A stretch of DNA of 64,000 bases, taken from assembly GCF_031178195.1 (NCBI RefSeq), contig NZ_JAPSJL010000007.1, positions 1 through 64,000 of the forward strand, given 5' to 3'. The notes beneath the pieces were generated by a model. That model did not search any database. It was not told where the DNA came from and saw nothing but the letters and a program-made list of their open reading frames with translations. Positions 53,776-62,419 of the stretch are shown piece after piece. A program made the position numbers and the translations under genes. The DNA comes from Zhihengliuella sp. GTDB taxonomy: Bacteria > Actinomycetota > Actinomycetes > Actinomycetales > Micrococcaceae. Numbering within the stretch: the first letter of the stretch is position 1; every line of letters starts with the position of its first letter.

Positions 53776-54960
53776 ATGAGCACCTTCTCCCTCGTCAATG
53801 CGCACGTCGTCCCGATCGAGGGCGAGCCGTACGACGGCGCCGTCGTCGTCCGCGACGGGCGGATCGCCGCCGCGGGCCCCGGGGTCCAGCCCGAGGGCGA
53901 CGTGATCGACGCGGACGGCCAGTGGCTGCTGCCCGGCTTCGTGGACGCCCACGTCCATCTCGGCATGGACCCGGAGGGCGAGAACGCCGCGACGGCCGAC
54001 GTGAACGAGATGACCGACCCGGTCACGGCCGCCGCGCGGGCGATCGACGCCGTCGACCCGTTCGACCCCGGATTCGACGACGCGCTGGCCGGCGGCGTGA
54101 CCACCGTGAACGTCAACCCGGGCTCCGGGAATCCGATCGGCGGGCTCGCCGTCGCGCTGCACACGCATGGCCGCTATCTCGAGGAGATGGTGCTGCGCTC
54201 CCCCAGCGGCCTGAAGTCCGCGCTCGGCGAGAACCCCAAGCGGGTCTACGGCGAGAAGAAGCAGACGCCGTCCACGCGGCTGGGCACGGCGATGGTCATC
54301 CGTCAGGCCTTCATCGAGGCCCAGGACTACCTGCGGGCGCGCGAGGCCGACGAGTCCACACCCCGGGACGCCCGGCTGGAGGCGCTGGGCCTGGTGCTCC
54401 AGCGCGAGATCCCGTGGCGCCAGCACTGCCACCGAGCGGACGACATCGCGACCGCCCTGCGCCTCGCCGACGAGTTCGGGTACGAGCTGGTGCTCGACCA
54501 CGGCACCGAGGCGCACGTGCTCGCGGACGTGCTCGCCGAGCGCGGGACGCCGGTCCTGATCGGACCGTTGTTCACCACCAAGTCCAAGGTGGAGCTGCGC
54601 GGGCGCTCGCTGGCGAACCCGGGGAAGCTGGCCGCCGCGGGCGTCGACCTCTCGATCATCACCGACCACCCGGTGGTGCCGATCCACTTCCTGGTCCACC
54701 AGGCAACCCTGTCGGTGAAGGAGGGGCTGGACCCGGTGACCGCGCTGCGCTCCATCACCCTCAACCCGGCCCGGGTGCTGGGCCTGGCGGACCGGATCGG
54801 CTCGATCGAGCCCGGCAAGGACGCCGACCTGGTCCTCTGGTCCGGGGACCCACTCGACGTCATGCAGCGCGCCCGGCGCGTATTCATCGGGGGCCGGACG
54901 GTCATGGAGTACGACGACGAGGCGCGCGCCCCGCGCGTGACCGCCCGCGGCGCCGGGTAG
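53776..54960 (+). CDS. Amidohydrolase, imidazolonepropionase-like
   Basis: This 394-aa metal-dependent hydrolase belongs to the large amidohydrolase superfamily (imidazolonepropionase-related group). GFVDAHVHLGM holds the HxH metal ligands, QHCHRADDIATAL another histidine, LDHGTEAHVLA a third, and ITDHPVVPIHFL the Asp; the C-terminal SIEPGKDADLVLWSGDPLD is typical. AAAGGA lies seven bases before ATG 53776. The substrate cannot be deduced. Confidence 0.9.
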   Translation: MSTFSLVNAHVVPIEGEPYDGAVVVRDGRIAAAGPGVQPEGDVIDADGQWLLPGFVDAHVHLGMDPEGENAATADVNEMTDPVTAAARAIDAVDPFDPGFDDALAGGVTTVNVNPGSGNPIGGLAVALHTHGRYLEEMVLRSPSGLKSALGENPKRVYGEKKQTPSTRLGTAMVIRQAFIEAQDYLRAREADESTPRDARLEALGLVLQREIPWRQHCHRADDIATALRLADEFGYELVLDHGTEAHVLADVLAERGTPVLIGPLFTTKSKVELRGRSLANPGKLAAAGVDLSIITDHPVVPIHFLVHQATLSVKEGLDPVTALRSITLNPARVLGLADRIGSIEPGKDADLVLWSGDPLDVMQRARRVFIGGRTVMEYDDEARAPRVTARGAG

Positions 54961-55041
54961 GCACTGCGGGCGGAGTCCGTGGCAGCGCCGGGCACGCCAC
55001 GCCGTCCTACCGGCCGCGCCGGGCGGCCGGCACGGACCGCG

Positions 55042-56229
55042 TCAGCCCAGCTTCGCGAAGGCCTGCTCGAGGTCCGCGATGAGGTCCTCGGCCTCCTCGA
55101 TGCCGACGGAGAGGCGCAGCAGGTTCTCCGGCACCGCGAGCTCGGTGCCCTTCACGGACGCGTGCGTCATCTCCGACGGGTAGTTCATCAGCGACTCGAT
55201 GCCGCCGAGCGACTCCGCCAGCGTGAACAGGCGCGTGGACTCGGCGACGGTGCGCGCCGCGGCCTCGCCACCGGCGAACTGCACGGAGACCATGCCGCCG
55301 AACCGCTTCATCTGCTTCCGCGCGAGCTCGTGGCCGGGGTGATCCTCCAGCCCCGGGTAGAGCACCCTCTCCACCTCGGGACGCTCCAGCAGCCAGGCCG
55401 CGATCCGCTCGGCATTGTCCGAGTGGCGGTCCATGCGCACGCCGAGCGTCTTGAGCCCGCGCGTGGTGAGGAACGCGTCCATCGGCCCGTTCACCCCGCC
55501 GGCGGCGAACTGCAGGAAGCCGATCTCCTCGGCCAGCGCGTCGTCGCGGACCACCACGGCGCCGCCGACGACGTCGGAGTGGCCGCCGATGTACTTGGTG
55601 GTCGAGTGGATGACGATGTCCGCCCCGAGGGTCAGCGGCTGCTGGAGGTACGGGGAGGCGAAGGTGTTGTCCACGACCAGCAGGGCGCCGGCAGCGTGGG
55701 TGATCGCGGCGATCGCCTCGATGTCGGTGATCTTCATCAGGGGGTTCGACGGCGTCTCGAGCCAGACGAGCCCGGCCCCGGTCTCGACGACGGCGGCCTC
55801 GACCGCGTCCAGGTCCGCCATGTCGACGGGGCGGTTGCCGATGCCCCAGTCGCCGAAGATCTTGCTGATCAGCCGATAGGTCCCGCCATAGGCGTCGTTG
55901 CCGAGGACGATGCTGTCCCCCGGGCGCAGCACGGCCCGGATGATCGCGTCCTCGGCGGCCAGGCCGGAGCCGAAGGTCAGCCCGTGGGTCCCCCGCTCGA
56001 GGGCGGCCAGCTGCTCCTGGAGCGAGTCGCGCGTCGGGTTGGTCCCGCGCCCGTACTCGTAGCCGTGGCGCAGCTGCCCGATGCCGTCCTGGGCGTAGGT
56101 GGTGGAGAAGTGGACCGGCGGGACCACGGCGCCGGTGTGGCGCTCGGGCTCCTGTCCGGCGTGGATGGCGCGGGTGTTGAAGCCGTCCGGGGCTGCCTGC
56201 TCGGCGGGGGTGTGCTCTGCGTTGCTCAT
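55042..56229 (-). CDS. metB: Cystathionine gamma-synthase/lyase
   Basis: This 395-aa PLP enzyme acts in transsulfuration. Motifs are HGYEYGRGTNPTRD, ETPSNPLMKITDI, VDNTFASPYLQQPLTLGADIVIHSTTKY with Lys212, and HPGHELARKQMKRFGGM. Sequence alone does not separate synthase (metB) from lyase; being the neighbour of cystathionine beta-synthase (49 nt upstream on the same strand) favours a reverse-transsulfuration lyase role. A GAAGGA site precedes ATG 56229. Confidence 0.93.
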   Translation of the reverse strand: MSNAEHTPAEQAAPDGFNTRAIHAGQEPERHTGAVVPPVHFSTTYAQDGIGQLRHGYEYGRGTNPTRDSLQEQLAALERGTHGLTFGSGLAAEDAIIRAVLRPGDSIVLGNDAYGGTYRLISKIFGDWGIGNRPVDMADLDAVEAAVVETGAGLVWLETPSNPLMKITDIEAIAAITHAAGALLVVDNTFASPYLQQPLTLGADIVIHSTTKYIGGHSDVVGGAVVVRDDALAEEIGFLQFAAGGVNGPMDAFLTTRGLKTLGVRMDRHSDNAERIAAWLLERPEVERVLYPGLEDHPGHELARKQMKRFGGMVSVQFAGGEAAARTVAESTRLFTLAESLGGIESLMNYPSEMTHASVKGTELAVPENLLRLSVGIEEAEDLIADLEQAFAKLG

Positions 56230-56278
56230 GCTCTGCGGTCCTTCGGGATCGTGGAATCGTGGGAGGTGGAGGCAGCCG

Positions 56279-57709
56279 TCAGCGGGTGGCGGCGGCGATG
56301 AGGTCGTGGCGCGTCAGCACGCCGACCAGGTCGCCGTCCAGGGTCGCGAGGAGGACCTCGGACTCGGCCAGCAGGCGGCGGGCGGCCGTCAGCGGCTGCC
56401 GCGCCCCGATCAGCGGGGGGAGCCCGTCCAGGTGCTCGCCCACCGGCGCCTCGAGCGAGGCCGCACGCGTGAAGACGGCCTCGGTCAGCCCCTGCGCGGT
56501 CGCGGCTCCGGCGACCTCGCCCAGCCGGACCGTCCTCGGCGCGGGGTGCTCGGCGGGCTGCCCGCTGAACACGGGCAGCGCCGGCAGACCGGACGCGCGG
56601 AGCGCCTCCAGCGCCTCCCCCACCGTGGCCTCGGCCCGCAGGTGCGGCAGCGGGCGTAGACCGGCGTCGGCACCGTTATCCGCGCCGTCCGCCGCCAGGA
56701 GCGAGCGGACCGTCGGAGCGTCGTCGTCCGCCTGGTCCTGCTCCAGCGAGAAGCCGTGGCGGCCCATCCAGTCGTCGTTGAAGATCTTGGCGAGGTAGCC
56801 GCGGCCGCCGTCGGGCAGGATGACCACCACGACGTCGTCCTCGGTCAGGTTCTGCGCCGCGCGCAACGCCGCGACCACGGCCATGCCGGAGGACCCGCCG
56901 ACCAGCAGCCCCTCCTCGCGGGCCAGGCGCCGGGTCATCGCGAACGACTCGGCGTCGGTGACCGGGACGACCTCGTCGGCGACCCCGGGGTCGTAGTTCC
57001 CCGGCCACATGTCCTCGCCGACGCCCTCGAGGAAGTATGGGCGCCCGGTCCCACCGGAGTAGACGGAGCCATCCGGGTCCGCGCCGATGATCCGGACGGG
57101 GCCGGACGGCCGGTCCCGGGAGACCTCCTTGAGGTAGCGGCCCGTGCCCGTGATGGTGCCGCCGGTGCCCGCGCTGATGACGGCGTGCGTGATCCGGCCG
57201 TCGGTGTCGCGCCAGATCTCGGGACCGGTGGTCTCGTAGTGGCTGGCCGGGGCGGCCGGGTTGGAGAACTGGTCCGGTTTGTAGGCGCCGGGGATCTCGC
57301 GGGCTAGGCGGTCGGAGACGCCGTAGTAGGAGTCCGGGGACTCCGGCGGGACGGACGAGGCCGTCACGACCACCTCGCCGCCGTAGGCGCGCAGGACGTC
57401 GCGTTTCTCCTCGCCCACCTTGTCCGGAGTGACGAAGACGGTCCGGTAGCCCTTCTGCTGGGCGACCAGGGCGAGGCCGACGCCGGTGTTGCCGGAGGTG
57501 GGCTCGACGACGGTCCCGCCGGGGCGCAGGGCGCCGGACTTCTCCGCCTCCTCCACCATCTTCAGGGCGATCCGGTCCTTGATGGATCCGCCGGGGTTCA
57601 GGTATTCGAGCTTGACCAGGATGGTGGCGCGGAGCCCTTGGGTGACCTGGTTGAGGCGGACGAGGGGTGTGTCGCCGATCAGGTCGATCACGGAGTTGGC
57701 GTACTTCAT
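56279..57709 (-). CDS. cbs: Cystathionine beta-synthase
   Basis: Cbs (476 aa) condenses serine and homocysteine into cystathionine. Catalytic fold-type II features are NPGGSIKDRIALKM (PLP Lys44), EPTSGNTGVGLALVAQQKGY, and GTGGTITGTGRYLKE (phosphate-binding loop). Two CBS domains follow (about residues 340-476), possibly binding a regulatory nucleotide or AdoMet. A TAGAGT box seven bases before the ATG suggests a leaderless mRNA. It is cotranscribed with metB. Confidence 0.93.
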   Translation of the reverse strand: MKYANSVIDLIGDTPLVRLNQVTQGLRATILVKLEYLNPGGSIKDRIALKMVEEAEKSGALRPGGTVVEPTSGNTGVGLALVAQQKGYRTVFVTPDKVGEEKRDVLRAYGGEVVVTASSVPPESPDSYYGVSDRLAREIPGAYKPDQFSNPAAPASHYETTGPEIWRDTDGRITHAVISAGTGGTITGTGRYLKEVSRDRPSGPVRIIGADPDGSVYSGGTGRPYFLEGVGEDMWPGNYDPGVADEVVPVTDAESFAMTRRLAREEGLLVGGSSGMAVVAALRAAQNLTEDDVVVVILPDGGRGYLAKIFNDDWMGRHGFSLEQDQADDDAPTVRSLLAADGADNGADAGLRPLPHLRAEATVGEALEALRASGLPALPVFSGQPAEHPAPRTVRLGEVAGAATAQGLTEAVFTRAASLEAPVGEHLDGLPPLIGARQPLTAARRLLAESEVLLATLDGDLVGVLTRHDLIAAATR

Positions 57710-57716
57710 GGGCGAG

Positions 57717-57722
57717 ACTCTA
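57717..57722 (-). promoter_or_regulatory. -10 box, leaderless cbs-metB mRNA
   Basis: TAGAGT on the minus strand ends seven bases before ATG 57709. Confidence 0.55.
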
Positions 57723-57828
57723 CCGGCGGGCCGTCGCGCAGCCGAGGGGGAGGAAACGCTGGTTCACGCGCGTGGGCCGGCGCACAGCGTGCGCCTCCTC
57801 CGGGGCGGACGGGTGCATCATAGAGGTC

Positions 57829-58866
57829 ATGACCGAAGCCCCCGCCCTGCCCCTGGCGCGCCCGGATGCCGAGGGTGACTGGCGACCGGGACGGGCGTAC
57901 GCGCTGCGGCCGACGCTCGGGATCCTCCAGCGCGGGACCATGGACCCCTGCGTCCGCGTCGGCGAGCGCACGGCGTGGATGTGCTTCCGGACGACGGCCG
58001 GGCCCGTCAGCCTCCTGATCCAGCATCTGGCCGAGCCGGGCGGCGACGGCCGGCTCCCCACCGGCCAGCACGACGCCGGTCGGGTGCGGTGGCGGGCGTG
58101 GGGCGAGGGAGCGGCGGGCCTCGCGGCCGAACCGGAGCGGGTGGAGCGGCTGCTCGGCTCCGAGGACGACTGGTCCGGTCTCGACGACCCCGACGTCGCG
58201 GCGACGCTGCCCCACGCACTGTGCGAGGCGCGCCGCCGGAATCCCGGGCTGCGCCTGCCGGCGACCGGTCGGGTCTTCGACGCGCTGGTGCCGGTCGTCC
58301 TGGAGCAGAAGGTCACCACGATCGAGGCGCGGTACGCCTGGCGCTACCTCGTCCGGCGCTTCGGCGACGCCGCACCGGCGCCGAGGACCGCCTCGCTCCC
58401 CGAGGGGCTCAGGCTGCCGCTGACGGCGGAGCAGATCCGCCGCGTCCCGTCCTGGGAGTGGCACGCGGCCCGCGTGGACGCCACGCGCAGCCGCGCGCTG
58501 ATGTTGGCGGCGGAGTCGGCGGACGGGCTGGACCGACTGGGCTCCCGCCCCATCGTCGACCACGCCGGGCACAACGCCGTCAGCCGCGCCATGCAGTCGA
58601 TCCCGGGCATCGGCCCGTGGAGCGTGGCCGAGACGCTGCAGCGCAGCCACGGCGCACCGGACACCGTCTCGGTCGGGGACTTCCACCTGGCGGCCTACGT
58701 CGGTGCGGCCCTGACGGGACGGCGAACGGACGACGCGGGGATGCTCCGGCTCCTGGAGCCCTGGCGCGGACACCGCCAGCGCGTGGTGCGCCTGATTCAG
58801 GCCACCGGGTTCCGCAAGCCGACCTACGGGCCCCGGCTCTCCCCCATGGATCACCGGCGGCACTAG
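57829..58866 (+). CDS. DNA-3-methyladenine glycosylase, AlkA-like
   Basis: This 345-aa base-excision enzyme carries a HhH-GPD domain near its C-terminus: IPGIGPWSVAETLQRSHGAPDTVSVGDFHL with the helix-hairpin-helix and the catalytic Asp. An N-terminal domain of about 160 residues resembles the AlkA beta-sheet domain. It probably removes alkylated purines. The start is ATG 57829 (MTEAPALPLARP); AGAGG and a CATCAT box lie just upstream, so either a leadered or a leaderless mRNA is possible. Confidence 0.85.
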   Translation: MTEAPALPLARPDAEGDWRPGRAYALRPTLGILQRGTMDPCVRVGERTAWMCFRTTAGPVSLLIQHLAEPGGDGRLPTGQHDAGRVRWRAWGEGAAGLAAEPERVERLLGSEDDWSGLDDPDVAATLPHALCEARRRNPGLRLPATGRVFDALVPVVLEQKVTTIEARYAWRYLVRRFGDAAPAPRTASLPEGLRLPLTAEQIRRVPSWEWHAARVDATRSRALMLAAESADGLDRLGSRPIVDHAGHNAVSRAMQSIPGIGPWSVAETLQRSHGAPDTVSVGDFHLAAYVGAALTGRRTDDAGMLRLLEPWRGHRQRVVRLIQATGFRKPTYGPRLSPMDHRRH

Positions 58867-58904
58867 GCGACACGCCGGACGACGAGCCCGTTCGGGTGGG
58901 GTCT

Positions 58905-59273
58905 CTACTCGGGCTGACCGCCCTGGGCGATCTCCGCGCGCACGGCCTCCATGTCGAGGCCCTTGACTGCGTCGACGAGTCCGTTGAGCGTCCCGGCATC
59001 GACGGCGCCGGGCTGGGAGTAGACCAGCACCTGGTCGCGGAACGCCATCAGCGTCGGGATGGAGGTGATCGCCGCCGCGGCCGCGAGCTCCTGCTCCGCC
59101 TCGGTGTCGACCTTGCCGAACACGACCTCCGGGTGCTGCTCCGAGACCTGCGCGTAGACCGGCGCGAACGCCTGGCAGGGGCGGCACCAGCCGGCCCAGA
59201 AGTCGATGAAGACGATCTCGTTGTCCTCGAGGGTCTGGCCGAAGGCGGCCTGGGTGATGTCTACGGTTGCCAT
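58905..59273 (-). CDS. trxA: Thioredoxin
   Basis: This 122-aa protein is a thioredoxin with active site WAGWCRPCQAFAP (Cys30, Cys33) and cis-Pro in TSIPTLMAF. The usual Gly-Pro of CGPC is Arg-Pro here. A 15-residue acidic extension follows the normal C-terminus (MEAVRAEIAQGGQPE). A TACCGT box six bases before ATG 59273 suggests a leaderless mRNA. No reductase gene is beside it. Confidence 0.93.
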   Translation of the reverse strand: MATVDITQAAFGQTLEDNEIVFIDFWAGWCRPCQAFAPVYAQVSEQHPEVVFGKVDTEAEQELAAAAAITSIPTLMAFRDQVLVYSQPGAVDAGTLNGLVDAVKGLDMEAVRAEIAQGGQPE

Positions 59274-59279
59274 GGCTCC

Positions 59280-59285
59280 ACGGTA
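59280..59285 (-). promoter_or_regulatory. -10 box, leaderless trxA mRNA
   Basis: TACCGT on the minus strand ends six bases before ATG 59273. Confidence 0.5.
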
Positions 59286-59396
59286 CCCGCGGTGCCGGCT
59301 TGTCCACAGACCGGGCCGCCCCGCTGGTCCGGTACCGGCGGTCCGCCTAGCGTTCTGGGAACAACTCACACCGCCTGCGACCCCCAAGGAGGGGCC

Positions 59397-59801
59397 ATGA
59401 GCCGCTGCTCGCTCCTGTTCGTCATCGCGGAATCGCCGCTCTCCGACGCGATCCGGCAGTCCATCGACCTCGCGGTGCGCTACCGCGAGGACCTCCTGCT
59501 CGGCCTGCCGGTCGACGCCGAGGAGCTCTACGCCTTCGGCGAGGCCGAGCGCATCCAGGAGAAGATCCGCCCGCCCCGCCCGACCCGCTCCGGAGACCCG
59601 GCCGAGACGAGCCTGGGGCCGGTGCACGCGATCTGGCGCGACGGCGGTTGGCTCACACCCGAGTCGTGCCCGCCGGCGCCACCGGAGGACAACGGCGCCA
59701 CGGCCTGGCAGTGGGCCCACTACAACGCCGTGATGGAGGCCCCGCCACGGTCCTATCTGGTCCTGTGGGATCTGCAGCTGGCCGACGAGCTCGCGGCGTG
59801 A
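59397..59801 (+). CDS. Hypothetical acidic protein
   Basis: This 134-aa protein has an excellent AAGGAGG site before ATG 59397 and a TAGCGT box at 59348-59353. It begins MSRCSLLFVIAESPLSDAIR, is soluble by composition, contains a Pro-rich middle (IRPPRPTRSGDP) and ends RSYLVLWDLQLADELAA. No family is recognised. It diverges from trxA and is followed by the tRNA-Tyr terminator on the other strand. Confidence 0.72.
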   Translation: MSRCSLLFVIAESPLSDAIRQSIDLAVRYREDLLLGLPVDAEELYAFGEAERIQEKIRPPRPTRSGDPAETSLGPVHAIWRDGGWLTPESCPPAPPEDNGATAWQWAHYNAVMEAPPRSYLVLWDLQLADELAA

Positions 59802-59855
59802 CCCGCCCCGACCCGCAGTGCTCTGGCACAGCCGTCCATTCCGGGAGTGGATACA

Positions 59856-59893
59856 CGAATGGCCCCGCTTCCTGGTGGAAGCGGAGCCATTCG
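59856..59893 (-). terminator. tRNA-Tyr terminator
   Basis: Sixteen base pairs with one internal mismatch (59856-59872 with 59877-59893) close a TGGT loop, 7 nt beyond the tRNA 3' end. Confidence 0.85.
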
Positions 59894-59900
59894 ATTCGGG

Positions 59901-59982
59901 TGGCAGATGAGGGATTCGAACCCCCGTAGGCATTGCCAGCTGATTTACAGTCAGCCCCCTTTGGCCGCTCGGGTAATCTGCC
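59901..59982 (-). tRNA. trnY: tRNA-Tyr (GTA anticodon)
   Basis: This 82-nt class-II tRNA has acceptor GGCAGAT/ATCTGCC, anticodon stem GCTGA/TCAGC with loop CTGTAAA, a long variable arm and T-loop GGTTCGAATCC. The 3' CCA is not encoded. Confidence 0.95.
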
Positions 59983-60094
59983 CGGTGTTCCCTCGGGAAC
60001 GAGAAAATACTCTACAGAACTTTGCCCGCAGAATCGAATCGTGCGTTCCCGGTACCCTTGGGGGCAGACATCAACCCGATCCGAAAGGTGAGTC

Positions 60095-60583
60095 ATGGCG
60101 AGCGATTCTACGTTTGACGTGGTCAGCAAGGTCGACAAGCAGGAGGTCTCCAACGCGCTGAACCAGGCGCAGAAGGAGATCGCGCAGCGGTACGACTTCA
60201 AGGGCGTGGGCGCCGAGATCGACTACAGCGGCGAGAAGATCCTGATGAAGGCGAGCTCGGAGGAGCGCGTCAAGGCCATCCTCGACGTCTTCCAGTCCAA
60301 GCTCGTGAAGCGCGATATCTCCCTGAAGTCCCTCGACGCCGGCGAGCCGTTCGCCTCCGGCAAGGAGTACCGCATCGAGGCGACGATCAAGGAGGGCATC
60401 GCCCAGGACGTCGCCAAGAAGATCACCAAGCTGATCCGCGACGAGGGCCCGAAGTCCGTGAAGGCGACGATCCAGGGCGACGAGCTCCGGGTGACGTCGA
60501 AGTCCCGCGACGACCTCCAGCAGACCATCTCGCTGCTGAAGGGGTTCGACGAGGCTGCGCTGCAGTTCGTCAACTTCCGCTGA
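60095..60583 (+). CDS. YajQ-family nucleotide-binding protein
   Basis: This 162-aa protein belongs to the YajQ/UPF0234 family; one member binds cyclic di-GMP. It opens [37 protein letters not shown] and ends [16 protein letters not shown], both family hallmarks. The gene stands alone, with an AAAGG site eight bases before the ATG and a good terminator after it. Its role in actinobacteria is not established. Confidence 0.95.
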   Translation: MASDSTFDVVSKVDKQEVSNALNQAQKEIAQRYDFKGVGAEIDYSGEKILMKASSEERVKAILDVFQSKLVKRDISLKSLDAGEPFASGKEYRIEATIKEGIAQDVAKKITKLIRDEGPKSVKATIQGDELRVTSKSRDDLQQTISLLKGFDEAALQFVNFR

Positions 60584-60627
60584 TCCGGTCGATGCGGCCG
60601 CGCGAGGAGCCGCCGGCCCGCGCGAGG

Positions 60628-60664
60628 GAGGACCGCCACCGTCTCCAGGACGGTGGCGGTCCTC
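60628..60664 (+). terminator. YajQ gene terminator
   Basis: A perfect 16-bp stem (60628-60643 with 60649-60664, loop TCCAG) is followed by TTCTGCCCTGTT, 45 nt after the gene. Confidence 0.85.
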
Positions 60665-60698
60665 TTCTGCCCTGTTCGCGCTGCGGCGGGCCGGGCTC

Positions 60699-61295
60699 TC
60701 AGTCGGCGGACTCCAGGTCCTGACGGGTGGAGGTGGCGAGGGACTGCCCATCGAGCGTCATCGCGACGACCATGTCCAGGTGCGGCGCGTCCGGCGCGAT
60801 GCCCTCCATGGCCACGGTGGCGATCTCCTCGAGGTCCACGGCGCCGTCCTGACCCGGGCAGATGGTCGGCGCGTCGCCGTCGACCTCCGCCTCCACGTGC
60901 AGCACCAGCAGACCCGGGTCCGGGGACTCCCAGGACCGGATCAGATCGAACGGGCAGCTGAAGTCGTCCACGGAGCCAGCGCCCTCCGCGGCCAGCCACT
61001 GCTCCATCTTCTGGTCCGACCAAGCCTGCAGTTCCTCGGAGCTGGGCGCGTCGGCGGACGGCGATGCGGCGGCAGCCTCGGAGGAATCGGTGCCGGCGGA
61101 GCCCTCGATCTTGCTCAGCCGGGGCGTCTCCGGTGCGGGCCCGCCACGGGCCTCCTGGACGAAGTGGACGATGCCCATGGTGAGGGCGACGCCGATGACG
61201 GCGACGACCGCCGCGCCGACCACCAGGAGCAGGAGCATGCCGGCCAGCGGAGCACCCCGCCGGCGGCGTTCGCGGGGCGCGCTGCGCCTACCCAT
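60699..61295 (-). CDS. Single-pass membrane protein with extracytoplasmic domain
   Basis: This 198-aa protein starts at ATG 61295 with GGGAGG seven bases upstream. A basic N-terminus (MGRRSAPRERRRRGAPL) precedes one membrane helix (MLLLLVVGAAVVAVIGVALTMGIVHFVQ), then a Ser/Ala-rich linker and a C-terminal domain of about 100 residues. Two cysteines (FSCPFDL and TICPGQDG) could form a disulfide. No family is recognised. Confidence 0.72.
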   Translation of the reverse strand: MGRRSAPRERRRRGAPLAGMLLLLVVGAAVVAVIGVALTMGIVHFVQEARGGPAPETPRLSKIEGSAGTDSSEAAAASPSADAPSSEELQAWSDQKMEQWLAAEGAGSVDDFSCPFDLIRSWESPDPGLLVLHVEAEVDGDAPTICPGQDGAVDLEEIATVAMEGIAPDAPHLDMVVAMTLDGQSLATSTRQDLESAD

Positions 61296-61462
61296 GGGCG
61301 GCCTCCCGCCCGGTCGCTGCGCCCGCGCCCGCACCGTGGCGGACGCTCCTCCCGGGGCGGTGCGCGGAACTGATCGAGGACAAGGTTCCCCCAACGGATT
61401 GTCTCGGAGATGTTGCTCGAACCCTAGCACCGGAGCGCAGGGAGCTCCCGGCCGGGGACTCG

Positions 61463-62335
61463 CTACCAGCCGAGCGGCCGGCCCGCCATCCTCTCCAGCC
61501 GCGCGATGCGGTCGGCCATCGGCGGGTGCGTGGCGAAGAACTTCTTAGCGCCCCCGAGGAACGGGTTCGCGATCATCAGGTGGGACGTGTTGACCAGCTT
61601 CTGGTCCTCGGGCAGGGGCGCGCGCTGGACGCCGAGCTCCAGCTTGCGCAGCGCGGACGCCAGCGCCAGCGGGTCGTTCGTCAGCTGCGCGCCGTCCTCG
61701 TCGGCGTCGTACTCCCGGGTGCGGCTGACCGCCATCTGGATCAGGGCCGCCGCGAGCGGGGCCAGCAGGGCGAGGGCGATCATCGCGATCGGGTTGGCGT
61801 TCCGGCGGTCCCCTCCGCCGCCGAAGAACATCATGAACTGGGCCACCGACGTGATGACCCCCGCGACGGCGGCCGCCACCGACGAGGTGAGGATGTCCCG
61901 GTTGTACACGTGCATCAGCTCGTGGCCCAGGACGCCGCGCAGCTCGCGCTCGTCGAGCAGCTGCATGATGCCCTCGGTGCAGCACACGGCCGCATTCTCC
62001 GGGTTCCGCCCGGTCGCGAACGCGTTGGGCGCCAGCGTGGGCGAGACGTAGAGCCGCGGCATCGGTTTCTGCGCGGTCAGGGAGAGCTCGCGGACGATCC
62101 GGTAGTACGTGGGGTGCTCGGCCTCGGTCACCGGATAGGCCTGCATGGACCGCAGGGCGAGCTTGTCCGAGTTCCAGTAGCCGTAGGCCGTGGTGGCCAC
62201 GCCGATCAGCGCGAACAGCCAGATGAACATGGAGTTGCGCGTCCCGGAGGCGATCAGCGCGCCGAGGGCGAGGAGCAGTGCGAACAAGGCTCCCAGGAGC
62301 AGGGCCGTCTTCAGTCCGTTGTTGTGGTTGTGCAC
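61463..62335 (-). CDS. htpX: Zinc metalloprotease HtpX
   Basis: HtpX (290 aa) is a membrane-bound zinc endopeptidase in membrane-protein quality control. The zinc motif is [11 protein letters not shown] (His138, Glu139, His142); two hydrophobic segments lie before it (about residues 8-30 and 36-54) and two after it. The third ligand is likely the Glu in [15 protein letters not shown]. The start is GTG 62335 (VHNHNNGLK) with TACTCT six bases upstream, suggesting a leaderless mRNA. Confidence 0.95.
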   Translation of the reverse strand: MHNHNNGLKTALLLGALFALLLALGALIASGTRNSMFIWLFALIGVATTAYGYWNSDKLALRSMQAYPVTEAEHPTYYRIVRELSLTAQKPMPRLYVSPTLAPNAFATGRNPENAAVCCTEGIMQLLDERELRGVLGHELMHVYNRDILTSSVAAAVAGVITSVAQFMMFFGGGGDRRNANPIAMIALALLAPLAAALIQMAVSRTREYDADEDGAQLTNDPLALASALRKLELGVQRAPLPEDQKLVNTSHLMIANPFLGGAKKFFATHPPMADRIARLERMAGRPLGW

Positions 62336-62341
62336 GATCCC

Positions 62342-62347
62342 AGAGTA
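62342..62347 (-). promoter_or_regulatory. -10 box, leaderless htpX mRNA
   Basis: TACTCT on the minus strand ends six bases before GTG 62335. Confidence 0.5.
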
Positions 62348-62419
62348 CTGATCGCGCGGAGGAAGCCGCTACGGCACGGTGCCCACTAGGGCACGCGGCT
62401 CGCTACGGCACGGGGCTCG

